This document shows, one piece after another, positions 48,325 to 59,450 of a stretch of DNA of 64,000 nucleotides. The stretch is from Sclerodactyla briareus (lineage: Eukaryota > Echinodermata > Holothuroidea > Dendrochirotida > Sclerodactylidae). A program made the translations under genes and the position numbers. The notes below the pieces were generated by a model. That model had not been told where the DNA came from. It saw only the letters and a program-made list of their open reading frames with translations, and did not search any database. The stretch's first letter is position 1; every line of letters begins with the position of its first letter. Location: positions 124,001 to 188,000 of the forward strand of contig JAODTK010005772.1 in assembly GCA_026419785.1 (NCBI GenBank), read 5' to 3'.

Positions 48325-48735
48325 ATTAGGCCTTGAACAATGCATGCAATGGTTATGACGACTGCTTGTACCACCCGACTTGAAATGATATGTAGCTTCC
48401 ATGCAGTTACTACTACCTGAAGAATGGCTGCAATGGACCACTGACCTGTAATCACGCTGAAGCCATGATCGCGAACCTAGGCGTAACACGTATGCGAATC
48501 GACTTTGTTTCCTCACTGCATGCGCAAGCTTTAAGTAGCGATAGGCATGAGGTTGTGTGCAAGTATCTCCTGATTTGGGAGATGCAATGGTGTTCGACTG
48601 CTTGCACCAAACGAATTGAAGTTGAGAGTCGCTTCCATGCAGTTTACCCACTAACACACGCCTGCACGGAACAATAACCTATAACATCGCTGCTGAAACC
48701 GATCGCGCGCAACCAGGCGTAACACGTATGGGGCT
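48325..48735. repeat. Two-copy tandem duplication, about 238-bp unit
   Basis: Shared words: 'GCAATGGT..CGACTGCTTG' (48347; 48586), 'GCTTCCATGCAGTT' (48395; 48631), and 'AGGCGTAACACGTATG' (48479; 48715). Spacing is constant at 236-239 bp, so it is a single tandem duplication with later divergence. Confidence 0.88.
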
Positions 48736-49020
48736 CACACCCCCCCCCCCTTGCTCAAAGAGTGACCCCTCCGGACCTTGCAGACCTTCAATTGATACCA
48801 AGAACAATCAAACAATAGAAGGGCTCCCCCTACATGGAGGAAACCTACTGGCCAACTGGATCTTGATACATGCCTGCGTTCTTCAAATGGCGTGGGAAAC
48901 GGGTTGTCACTCATGCAAACACCAACAAACATGCCACAAACCAAACACACACACACGACACACATCACACAAACACACACACACACACATACGTACATGC
49001 GTGATCGATAGGACCACGGA
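48736..49020. repeat. Poly-C tract, ATATCGTG-family remnant and (CA)n
   Basis: C run at 48739-48750, 'GAACAATCAAACAATAGAAGG' near 48802, 'GATACATGCCTGCGTTCTTC' at 48866, then (CA)n at 48945-48988. It has the same order of landmarks as the family at 47.4-47.9 kb, but the right end is lost. Confidence 0.7.
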
Positions 49021-49029
49021 ACGCGTACA

Positions 49030-50095
49030 GACGTAGATTTTTCAGGGGACATGGAATTTGTCTATCAAATATTGGAATTTGCAATAATTCTATTCTCGTG
49101 GAATTATCTCTCTTCAGACCTGATGTATCACACCGGTTCTAGTAATTTAATGTGAGTTCTTTCTCGTAAGTAAGCTCTGAATGTCCCCCCTCGAGGACGC
49201 GAAAATTGACACGAGGAAACACAGGTGCGTTCAGACTCTCGACTGGGAATTGCGGAGGCATTTCGTCGTACAAAACAGGGGAATCATGGACGACGCCCTC
49301 TGCTGTGGAAATTCAGTATAACACGGAGTGTCGGCCAGATTGCTCGGGAAAGAACGTTTATAATTTTAACCAAAACTTTGTAGTTCGAACTCATTCCGTT
49401 CTTATTTATTTACATTTAAACTACAGGATAATGTCACAACCTCAGCGAATAATGGACGCGCCGTTTGTATAATATGATAACGTAATCGGATATTGCATAG
49501 TGACGATATACGTGTGTAATGAAATTGAAGTAATTGCGATTTCGTCGTGACATCATGCAAAAGGACGCGTCGATTGCTCGCCAGTTGCCACAGACGACAA
49601 TACCTATTTGATTTCAAAATTTGAAACTATGAAATTATTTTTAGGAGTCTCAAGAAAAAAATTGAATTGAACTACACAACAAGAGGAACAAGAATTTAAA
49701 TGCCACACTTTTTGTCGTAATATGTTCCCGAATGGCCTTTTATCTAGGACGCTATTGCTTACAGGATGGTAACACTAGATTCCCAAAAATGAGCCGGACT
49801 GAAAATATCATTCATCGCACCGATGAAATACCCATACCCACATGGGTCCTAAAATAAATAGGAATGCCCTAGACTTGTACACAGGATACAGGTACAAAAT
49901 CGGATCGGTGATACAACGGCAGTGGGGTTTGGGGTACCAAAATAATATCTTGTAAACGGGAAATGGCCCTCTTTTTATTTAAGGTCCGTATGGAAAATGG
50001 AGGACCTGCCTATTTATTTCGTCGCCAAAAATCAAAGGGGTGAAACATTTATTGGCATTTTTTCCCACGGATGTCTGTTTGGCTTAATGGATGAA
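49030..50095. other. No recognisable feature
   Basis: No gene, RNA or repeat recognised before the left hairpin of the 50.1-kb element. Confidence 0.35.
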
Positions 50096-50499
50096 GTCAT
50101 TATATCCCCGCCAACACTGTAAGTGTGTCGGGGATATTATGGTTTTGCCGTTGTGCCCGCCGTCTCCGCCGGCCGCCGCCGCCGCCGGAAACTTTAGGCG
50201 GTAGCGCCTCTCATTATTAACACTTTATCCGATTGACACCAAAGTTGGGGACACATGTCCGATGAGTTAAATTCTCGGATAAGTTCGGAAATGAGCTATA
50301 TCGTATATTTGTGCCCTCTTTTTGCAGGTTTTTCGCAAAAATTTTCAAGTTCGTGCGATTTCCACGAAACGTGTTGGTTGTGGTAGTTTTTGGCAGCGAA
50401 AAACATGGCGAACAATGTCAGTCATCCGAGGTCAAGGTTTCATTTCTTGGCCAGGGCAGCCTAAGTATTGCATAATGTATGTGATATTTAAACTTCATT

Positions 50500-50945
50500 G
50501 GATTTTCATTGAAACTTGGTGAATAGGGCAACTTCAGTTGCCGATGGAATTTCCTAATGTGGCCGAGGTCACTGGAGGTCATTCTTGCATGATAATTGCA
50601 TACTAGTTGGCCCACTTCAGAATTAGGAAAATTTATCAACTTTGTTGGTCCACGAAAATTGGTGAGTAGACCTCTAAACAGTCCCGATAAAATCATTCAA
50701 TTGCGTTGAAATCATGAAGGTCATTAGTGTGTTTAATTTACATATTCGTTAGCCATAAGTAGAATAATGAATGCAATTATTTTCTCAATTTTAGGGATTT
50801 TGACGAAACATTGTGAATAGGACCTACTAACCAGTCTGATAAATATTCAATAGATCAAGATCATGAGGTCAAATTTTGTGGGACTAATTGCATATTAGTT
50901 GTCCTGATCAGTCAAAATGATGAGTTTAATACTTTTTTCGCAATT
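50500..50945 (+). repeat. Three diverged ~150-bp tandem units
   Basis: Units begin with 'TTTTCATTGAAACTTGGTGAATAG' (about 50502), 'CCACGAAAATTGGTGAGTAG' (50651) and 'TTTTGACGAAACATTGTGAATAGG' (50799), read as parallel text. Each continues with AGGTCA-type and ATTGCATA-type words. The period of about 150 bp is the same as that of the half-units inside the 590-bp array, suggesting a common ancestral repeat. Confidence 0.7.
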
Positions 50946-53740
50946 ACATTGGACATGTCATTGGGGGGGAATGCAATATGATTCTAGGCAGTGAGGGACA
51001 TCACATGGAGTGTAACAATTTTCTAAAAAACCGCCATGTCAGTGAGTCATTAAAGGTCACTTAGGGGTCAAAAACTGATTTTAGTACTTTTCGGCAGTAG
51101 CACTTGTGTGTCATCAGAATGCAAAAATGCTCTAGGAGTGGATGTATCAACATGGGGAGTAGCAATTCTCATAAAAACGGTCATATCTTAAATGTCATTC
51201 GGGCACTTAGGGGTCAAAAACTGTTTTTTGGCATAATCGGAGAATTGAATATCTGCGAAGGCTGGATGGTTCACCATTGTGAATAATTGTTGACCTCGGT
51301 GTGACCTCTGACTGACTTTGACCTCTGTCGGGTGGTCATGTGGTTCTAGGTCGAATTTAAATAAATGTGCTCATTTAGGGAGGTACGGGCCAAAAAGAAA
51401 GAGAAACTGGTATTTTTGAATATGTGATGGCTTTGTGTGCTTATCTGGAGAGAAACAACTCCGCTTTGATTGGCACTTTACTTTGGTAGTTAAAAGGGGT
51501 CAAAGTTCAATTTTATACACTTTTTCGCAATACATTGGACATGTTCATTGGATGACCATCTTGCTTAGGAGTGGATGCATCACAGGGAGTGTAACAATTT
51601 TCTAAAAACTGCCATGTCATTGAGGTCATTAAAGTCAACTGCTTAGGGGTCAAAAACTGATTTTAGTACTTTTTCGGCAATAGCACTGGGTGTGTTCATC
51701 AGAATGCAAAATGCTCCTAGGGTGGATGTATCACCTGGAGAGTAACATTTCTCATAAAAACTGTCATATAATTAAAGGTCATCGGGGTAACTTAGGGTCA
51801 AAAACCTGTGTGTGGACTATAATCGGAGAATTGGAGGCTGGATGGTTCACCATTGTGAATAATTGGACTGCAGTGTGTGACCTCTGACATGAATTTGACC
51901 TCTGTCGGGTGGTCATGGGGTTAAAGGTCGAACTTGAATAAATGTGCTTATGTAGGAGTACGGGCCAAAAAAAATAGAAAAAAACTGGTTATTTTTGGAT
52001 TGTGATTGAGCTTTGTCTTTATGGAGAGAAACAACTCCCGCTTCAATCGGGACACTTACTTTGGTAGTTACAAGGGGTCAAAGTTCAATTTTATACCTTT
52101 TCGCAATAACATTGAACATATTCATTGAATGCAATATGCTTCTAGGAGTGGAGGCAATCACATGGAGTGTAACAATTTCATAAAAAACGCCGTGGCATTG
52201 ACAAGGTTCATTAAAGGTCCAACTAGGGGTCAAAAACTGATTTTAGTACTTTTTCGGCAATAGCACGGGGGGTGTCATCAGAAGGGCAAAAAATGCTCCT
52301 AGGAGTGGAATTATGCATGGACAGTACACAATTTTATAAAAACTGTCATATCATTAAAGGTCAATTCGAGGTCAATAGGGGTCAAAAATGTTTTTTGGCT
52401 ATAATCGGAGATTTGAATATCTGCGAAGGCTGGATGGCTCACCATTGTGAGATAATTGTTGACCCGCATGCGTGTGACCTCTGCCCTGAATTTGACCTCT
52501 GTCGGGTGGTCATGTGGTTAAAGGTCGAATCTTGAATAAATGTGCTCATTTAGGGAGTTACGGGCAAAAAAAATTATAGAAACTGGTTATTTTTGAATAT
52601 TGTGATTGAGCTTTGTGTGCTTTATGGAGAGAAACAACTCCCGCTTCAATCGGACACTTACTTTGGTAGTTACAAGGGGTCAAAGTTCAATTTTATACCT
52701 TTTCCGCAATAAAATTGGACATGTTCATTGGAATGCAATATGCGACTAGGAGTGGATGCATCACATGGAGTGTAACAATTTTCATAAAAACTGCCATGTC
52801 ATTGAAGGTCATTAAGGTCACTTAGGGTCAAAAACTGATTTTAGTACTTTTTCGGCAATAGCACTGGGTGTGTTCATCAGAATGCAAAATGCTCCTAGGA
52901 GTGGATGTATCACATGGGGAGTAGCAATTCTCATAAAAACTGTCATATCATTAAAGGTCATTCGAGGTCACTTAGGGGTCAAAAACTGTTTTTTGGCTAT
53001 AATCGGAGAATTGAATATCTGCGAAGGCTGGATGGTTCACCATTGTGATATAATTGTTGACCCGCATGTGTGTGACCTCTGACCTGAATTTGACCTCTGT
53101 CGGGTGGTCATGTGGTTAAAGGTTGAATCTTGAATAAATGTGCTCATTTAGGGAGTTACGGGCAAAAAAAATAGAAACTGTTATTTTGGATATGTGATTG
53201 AGCTTTGTGTGCTTTATGGAGAGAAACAACTCCCGCTTCAATCGGACACTTACTTTGGTAGTTACAAGGGGTCAAAGTTCAATTTTATACCTTTTCCGCA
53301 ATAAAATTGGACATGTTCATTGGAATGCAATATGCGACTAGGAGTGGATGCATCACATGGAAGGTACCTTTCATAAAAACCGCCGTGTCATTGAAGGTCA
53401 TTAAGGTCACTTAGGGGTCAAAAACTGATTTTAGTACTTTTTCGGCAATAGCACTGGGTGTGTTCATCAGAATGCAAAATGCTCCTAGGCTAGGAGTGGA
53501 TGTATCACATGGCCAGTAACCATTTTTCATAAAAAGTCAATCCTTAAAGGTCATTCGAGGTCACTTAGGGGTCAAAAACTGTTTTTTGGCTATAATCGGA
53601 GAATTGAATATCTGCGAAGGCTGGATGGTTCACCATTGTGATATAATTGTTGACCCGCATGTGTGTGACCTCTGACCTGAATTGACCTCTGTCGGGTGGC
53701 CATGTGGTTAAGGTTGAATCTTGAATAAATGTGCTTATTA
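50929..53740 (+). repeat. Minisatellite/satellite array, ~590-bp unit x about 4.8
   Basis: The landmark 'CTTTGTGTGCTTTATGGAGA' recurs at 51431, 52011, 52611 and 53203 (spacings 580, 600, 592). 'GGGTCAAAGTTCAATTTTAT' recurs at 51497, 52075, 52677 and 53269. Each unit contains two diverged ~150-bp half-copies: one with 'GTTCATTGGAATGCAATATG', the other with 'GTTCATCAGAATGCAAAATG'. Both are followed by 'CTAGGAGTGGATG.ATCACATGG' and 'AGGGGTCAAAAACTG'. A unique ~290-bp part carries TGACCT repeats and AATAAATGTGCTCATTTAGG. Units differ mostly by single-base and homopolymer-length changes. Short open frames (for example 52870-53082, with ELNICEGWMVHHC) recur because the repeat recurs. Confidence 0.95.
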
Positions 53741-53944
53741 AGGACGACCTTGTCTGGGGGCGTAGGGGTGCTATACAATTAACAAGTCTATGGAAGGACC
53801 CATTTACTTGTAACGTTGTCGTTCACAAGTTATAAATGTCTTCTTTCGACGAATATGTCGGTTATGTTCACCAAATTTCTTGAATAAGAGATGCGGGGAT
53901 ATATACGTCTGGCGGTTTACCCGCCCGACACTTTCTAGTTTACC

Positions 53945-54380
53945 AATTTAATAGCATGTACAGGACCTTCAGTTGCCTTCACTCGACTGTATACACAGAC
54001 GTCCTTTTCTACCCTCAAAGCAAAGTGTTCAATTATGCCTCTCAGAAAATTGGTTACCACATATTTCTAAGAATAAATCCCGTGTTTTTGAGGCCTTGAA
54101 CACAAATTCCGTGATTACAACTAGAATTTGTTCTTACCTTATATCGAAGCCATTACACCATGTTACATTGTATGGAAAGAAAAAATGGCAGATTCTGTTC
54201 ACTTTGATTTGCAGATATATTGGTATATTTAGATAATCGCTCGAAGGCTAGATGAGATATTTGTAATCAGTTTGGCTTTCACCTATATTCACCTTTGCCA
54301 ATGGTAACAATTTCAGTTGGTGAAATGTATTCACGGTGTACCCATGGGTGTCCGGGGTACACCAGCAATAAAGTGTACTC
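53945..54380. other. No recognisable feature
   Basis: Flank of the element. The 87-codon plus-strand open frame at 53973-54236 has no recognisable domain. Confidence 0.35.
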
Positions 54381-54385
54381 CGAAA

Positions 54386-54442
54386 GGTGTGTGTGTGGTG
54401 TGTGTGTGTGTGTGTGTTCGTGTGGTGTTTACGTGTGTGTGT
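54386..54442. repeat. (GT)n microsatellite
   Basis: Imperfect GT tract with TTCGTG interruptions. Confidence 0.93.
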
Positions 54443-54444
54443 GT

Positions 54445-56720
54445 AACGGTGTCTGTTTGCACGATGAAGATGCTTGCGTTTCTTTAGGGTAGAATGAACC
54501 AGACATGATTAGACTTTAGACGAAATGTAACAAAAAAGGCAGGTCAATTAGCTTAATCTGCTGCAAACTGCAGAAGCTTTGATGATGTGGTTTGGCACAC
54601 AGAAACAGGGTGACAGACAGAGGCGGGAATTGAGTTACAATGTTGGGGGGAGCAAGTTTAGTCATGGCCAAAAAGTGTGGAGGGATTTGTTTCCAAAAGA
54701 TCACAAATTGTGTACAAATTGGCAACGGAGCCATGGCAAAAAATGGGGGGGGGGGATGCTCCCCCGTATTCCCGCCTCCAAACTGATAAGAAATCCTTGA
54801 TTAACATGGTAAATTTGCGAGTTGTCAACGAAACTTAGTTGATAAGGTCAATGTTCCGAGAAATTCAAAGGTATAATCGGGGCCACTGGAGATCCATACA
54901 TATTTTGAATTCATTATTCCCTTTTGTGAGTGACGTGGTCCGCGTCAGTCTTTATAAACTTCGGGTTTCGCATTTATAGGTAAAAGTAAACGGACTGGCA
55001 AGCACGTCCTTCTTGGTATCAGTCTGATGTTACTTTTGGCAACCAAGCATCTCTTTCCTCTCAACCTCTCGACAGACCACTATTGTTGAGCTCACTCAAT
55101 ACTGTAATGACCACTGACAGCGACGAAGGCGACACTGTCAGCTCGAGGGACCACATGTACATAGAACATATTGTTATACAAAACGTCCCTAGTTACAAAA
55201 GCAGCAGAAAAATTAGCTTCGCAACTACCAGTTATTTTGTTATTCTCTTATTCCCGATTGCATATTCTCGGCTATTCAATATTGGACATTATTTATACAA
55301 TTGTGAATTGGTATTTCGAACGGTTTAGTTCCCTTTACATCTTCGCAATTCCTCTTGAAAACTGTTCACTACCCGGACCAGCAATGTTGGTGGAGGAGGA
55401 GTTTCATTTAGGCAGGTGTCCCTGGAGAATCCAACGGCATTGACACGAGAGAACATTTTTTTGAAGGATTGAAGTTGGAACCAGTGTTAATAGAGGAGGA
55501 ATGGAGATACCACAGTATAGAAAACAACAACCAATTAATGATATATTCCAGAAACTTCCCATCTACACTGGTAAGGGGCGATGGGACGGAAGCTTTCGAT
55601 TTTTGACTTCCGGCCTCCTTAAGTAGTAGTAGCTTCTCGCCCTAGAGATGACTAAGAACACCATTGGGAGTGACAGTAATGTCTGCCATGGCTGGGTGGA
55701 AAGGTAAACTCTTGTGGGGAATGGAGTGATCATTAACACGAACAAAGACAGCGAAAGGTTATAGTTCAACAAGCCTGTGTTTTGCTGTCACTAATAGTGT
55801 TTATGGAGGGTGGAATGGAATGGACGTAATGGAAATCCTGATCAGGTTATCAACATGCCCACAATAACGTGTAAACTGTGGGACGGCTTAGTAAGTATTC
55901 GTCCTCAGGAAGCAGGTGATACACATGTAACTCTATTGTCGGGAGATATACTCGGATGGAATTAACTTAGCTTGGGTTTTCAAAAGGGAAGACTGAATGA
56001 AATGAAACGCTTCATTGACAGATCAGCACAGTAGATGTTTGCAAACTCAGAGCTTAGTGTCGTCCATAAACTGCGAAACTGTTGCGACTCTCACGAACGA
56101 TTAACGACGCTGCCGAAGCCCCATGCATACCTGGCGGACTTTTGGAGTATGAAAACCTATGAACCTTCGCAAAAACATTCGCCATTAAGAAGTCTCAATC
56201 ACTTCATCTCGCCATATGATGTGGATCATCAATTTCTCGCGATAATTAGTCCAGAAATTTTGTTTTCCCCTTGTTTTCATGTTCTTGTGTTATCCTGCCT
56301 CTGTCTCATAAAAGTCCGCCAGGAACATTCACTTAGGAACATTCCTGAGTGATGGTCATGAGATTTTCATATTAATTATACGTCCCTTCAAGCAAATAAA
56401 ACAATTTTGGCTTGATTTAGGCTTTCGGGTCGATTAGCATTGTTATTAACTAACCACTCTCTTAAGGGTAAAATGGAGAAGTGATATGGAATATGGAAAA
56501 AATATGCCTCTCTATTCCTGTGTTAAATATATGAAACCAATTCCGTCAACTTGAAGCAGTAAACATAGAGAGGACAAAAAAACAGAAACCGACTGCGGAA
56601 CAGACAGTCTATTTGATTAGATTTCAATAAGGCTCAACATTCATCCTGTTCGTATTGATCGTAGATGAGCACCGGCGATAACTCGTTTTACATATTTTGT
56701 AAGGCGATTCATGACTATAG
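54445..56720. other. Mostly unassigned
   Basis: A G run and C-rich arm at 54745-54765 (AATGGGGGGGGGGGATGCTC then CCCCC) resembles the ends of the poly-C repeat family at 56.7 kb. Otherwise there is no gene, RNA or clear repeat. Confidence 0.4.
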
Positions 56721-56724
56721 TGCT

Positions 56725-56860
56725 CCGATGATATCGAGCATAGGCGTCGATCCCGGGGGGGGGGGGGATGGGGGATGTAGCCCCCCCAATATTTGGTCAG
56801 GGGGGGATGCCCTATGTAATCATCCCCCCCCCCCAATATTTGAGCCAAGAGTCACTAAAA
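56725..56860 (+). repeat. GGCGTCGAT poly-G/poly-C repeat, copy 1
   Basis: GATATCGAGCATAGGCGTCG then ATCCC and a G run, 'GATGTAGCCCCCCCAATATT', 'GGATGCCC', and 'ATCCCCCCCCCCAATATTTG'. Two internal CCCCAATATT arms repeat about 45 bp apart. Related copies lie at 58180-58280 (+) and 63450-63510 (inverted). Confidence 0.8.
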
Positions 56861-57347
56861 ATTTGAATGAAGTTTTGACAAATGTATGTCTTTCTGAAGT
56901 GGTCCATCTACGAGCTGGAGTCGAAGAATATCCAATCATTGCCTGTGAACAACCTCACTCTATTCATGACTCTCGCCACGCAGTTATATATACTTTTTCT
57001 ATTTACTATTTATTTTGTTTGATTGTACGGCGCTCGCACGTCCGTATCGTACAACAACAAACGCTGATAATAGCCGGGAAGTGGTCGAGTATGTATAAGT
57101 TAACCCAAAGCTCAACTTCGTGTAGAGGCTAACTTCTCTCGCAAAGGTGTCCGAAAACTCTTTTGCCCTGGTAACTAACTGGCCGTTAGCCCGTTACCAG
57201 GGCTTAGGACCGTCTCCTACTTTACGTGGAACATTCAGGCGTGTCCCCAAGTAGTTCAATACTTGACGACCGAATGCAGGGGTCATCCCACATAGGTTTG
57301 TTTCTCGACCGAGGTGGTAGAGAACAACTGGGGGGGGGGGGGGGGGC

Positions 57348-57695
57348 TTAGTTTTGCGCCCAGGTCGGAACGATGAATATGTTTGTTATACCACCCACGC
57401 ATCTATCCCCCTCTATAAAGACTTTGACGTCGTCATAGGCAATGCCTGTTATATGCACTTGACGAACTCCGGTCTTCGGATTACATTGGGAATTGAAATG
57501 ACCTCGTGACCCTGTCATCCATGGAACTGATCCCATATCCGGTAAGCCGACTATTGAAAAGAAAATTGCTGTGCGAAACGCTAATGCCGCGTGGGGCCGA
57601 ACCTTTTTATCCTCACCGACATAGGACTTGAAAGCGAACGGAGTCTCGTCCATGATACAGTATTTTCTAGAGAAATGCCTCAGGCGGTAGGCCAC
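57348..57695 (-). CDS. Unrecognised open frame (115 codons)
   Basis: Open from an ATG at 57695 to a stop at 57348. Composition is protein-like (mixed hydrophobic and charged residues, with segments such as CIMDETPFAFKSYVGEDKK and VHITGIAYDDVKVFIEGD), unlike the low-complexity frames elsewhere. I recognise no domain. No splice signals or neighbours support it. It could be an exon, a fragment of a repeat-encoded protein or chance. Confidence 0.2.
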   Translation of the reverse strand: MAYRLRHFSRKYCIMDETPFAFKSYVGEDKKVRPHAALAFRTAIFFSIVGLPDMGSVPWMTGSRGHFNSQCNPKTGVRQVHITGIAYDDVKVFIEGDRCVGGITNIFIVPTWAQN

Positions 57696-58174
57696 TGTTA
57701 CTGACCTGGTAACATTCTTTCCACCGATATTTAGATATAGGGGGTAACGGCTAACAAGTGTCTCTGCTTCAATTGATAATCATATTTCAGGCAATCATGA
57801 TAGTTTTTAATTATGTTTAATCCATCCTCTCCAAATTATCCGATGTGAGTTTCCACTCCGGGTTTACAGGCTGAATATATTCAAAGATCACTCGTTCTAT
57901 TCACAGCTTCATTGTCTATTCTCTCATGTGAATTTTTTTTTATCTAATCTAATATCACCCAGTAGTGTTCAAGAGTCATTGGGACGAGGGCGACAGTTCC
58001 CAGAGAGGATGAGGTAAATACTGGTGACAAATTGCCGGTACTATTGAACGGCTGCCTGTGTTGAACTCTACAGACGACAGTGCCCGCGATGGGGGAGGGG
58101 TATACAGGGCGTGTTGATACTTTCCGATCCAGCCATTTCGTTCTTTAGATTATCTGCTCACCGGGCTGTCACTT

Positions 58175-58285
58175 TGACAAGGCGGCGATCATGGGGACAG
58201 GGGGGACGGCATCCCCCCTCCAATATTTTGGGAGGAAAACACAATGCAATTTGTCCCCCCCCCCAATATTCGAGCGGGTATCTCA
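58175..58285 (+). repeat. GGCGTCGAT poly-G/poly-C repeat, copy 2
   Basis: 'GGCGGCGATCATGGGG', a G run, 'GGCATCCCCCCTCCAATATT', then 'GTCCCCCCCCCCAATATTCG'. It has the same order of arms as the copy at 56.7 kb, including the paired CCAATATT words. Confidence 0.78.
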
Positions 58286-58981
58286 TGTACCGGTACGTGT
58301 TCAGACATATTGATGTGCCTTGTGAGTGATGTTCCTTAACAAAAGAAAAAAAAATGCCTGAAAATTTATCGGGTTGTTTTTTAATTATCACTGAAAGAAT
58401 GGTTCTCCTTCATCCATATAGTTGGTATAAGTGGCGGGTCTGTGATTTTTTTAAATTTTTTATTCATGGGTGGCAAACCACTCGTTAAAGTTGGGTGGGC
58501 ACGGTGACATAATATCACCTATAAGAGCACACAGTGGGGCATCGAAAATGCGGCTAGGGAACGCCACAAAAATTGCGTTGTTTAAAAAGACATGATTCCA
58601 ATTAAGTGGCACAAAGCTAAGTCCAATATTGCCTGAATTTTCGAGGAATCATGCCGTAGGGTTGACACAAAAAGGGACAAATTTGCCTCGAATTACACTA
58701 AAAAAAAAGTGAACGAAAGTTTGCTGTAAACGCCGCTCCAAGACACCTATGATTTGAAGCAGAGGGGTCGAGGATGCCTGCTTAGATACCTGTAGTACAG
58801 TTACATACGAGAAAGAAACACTGTCTGGGACACACAAACATCTGGAATATGACCAGTTTGAGGACCTTGTATTGCTGTGAACTCACGCACTGGGCTATAA
58901 GGAACCACAAATACATTACAGTGCCAAAATCATATAAAACAATAAATAATCATGGGGCTAGAACAATGGACCGCCCTTGCA

Positions 58982-59239
58982 TCACTGTATTAAATCTATG
59001 GGCCTCCGTGGTACTGTTGGGCGTCGCCTCCACGCATCGGTGAGGGTCTCTACGTAGGTTCGGTAGGAGCCCCAGTCGCGCCTAACACCCATCAGCAGGT
59101 TGGCATAGAACATCGGGTCACGCACCCGAGTATGTCTAAGGTCGAGACCCTGCGGTTGGTCCCTTAAACCCCAGTCCAGGCCGTTCCACTCCACAGTGGA
59201 GCATTCACCCCTCCAAGTTATAAGGGCCGGGAAACACAA
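58982..59239 (-). CDS. Unrecognised open frame with protein-like composition (85 codons)
   Basis: Translation includes GECSTVEWNGLDWGLRDQ, LDLRHTRVRDPMFYANLL and RRDWGSYRTYVETLTDAWRR, Trp- and Arg-rich and plausibly a real protein segment. The frame continues 5' toward 59290 in a region repeated at 60.7-60.85 kb. No domain identified. It may be a fragment of a retroelement protein or an exon on the minus strand. Confidence 0.25.
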   Translation of the reverse strand: MCFPALITWRGECSTVEWNGLDWGLRDQPQGLDLRHTRVRDPMFYANLLMGVRRDWGSYRTYVETLTDAWRRRPTVPRRPIDLIQ

Positions 59240-59249
59240 TGCATAGGAA

Positions 59250-59450
59250 TGGAGTCAGAGACCAAACAGAATATTAAGTAACTGATTGATTTGATTTGAT
59301 TTGATGATTTGATTGATTGCTACGGGTTCAGGGAAGCCAATGACTCTCGTGGAACCCTCAACCGAATTTTTGAAAACAGGCAGTTGCAAAATCTGTACTG
59401 CAGACAGCTGTGGACTTCTTCCAAGTCTTGGTATAGAGTGGGTCCTCAAC
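59250..59450 (-). repeat. Direct repeat A (partner at 60.73-60.85 kb)
   Basis: Shares 'ATGGAGTCA', 'CCAAACAGAATATTAA', 'GTTGCAAA.TCTG' and 'TCTTCCAAGTCTTGGTATAG' with 60728-60845. Relative to the partner it carries about 75 extra bp, including a TGATT-type microsatellite (59282-59318). Minus-strand translation shares THSIPRLGR. Confidence 0.8.

Larger units (their letters stand above)
50102..53938 (+). mobile_element. Helitron-like non-autonomous element with minisatellite core (candidate)
   Basis: The left end is a perfect hairpin: arm ATATCCCCG (50102-50110) and arm CGGGGATAT (50129-50137), with an inner ACACT-GTA-AGTGT stem. A GCCGCCGCCGCCGCCGG stretch and GGAAACTTTAGGCG follow. The interior has three diverged ~150-bp units (50500-50945), then about five ~590-bp units. 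The right end is GGCGG-TTTAC-CCGCC (53911-53925), nine bases, then CTAG (53935-53938) followed by T. A GC-rich hairpin 9-12 nt before CTRR with a following T is how Helitron 3' ends look, and non-autonomous Helitron/Helentron relatives in molluscs and insects often carry minisatellites. AAGTGTGTCGGGG (50121) and, inverted, CCCGACACTTT (53924) are subterminal inverted repeats with a 2-nt slip. There is no Rep/helicase. Boundaries and class are inferred. Confidence 0.5.

Noticed and set aside
51104-53082. Recurring open frames with ELNICEGWMVHHC in the 590-bp units
   Set aside because: Recurrence follows from the DNA repeat. Frames break at different points in each unit, and unit differences include frameshifting indels.
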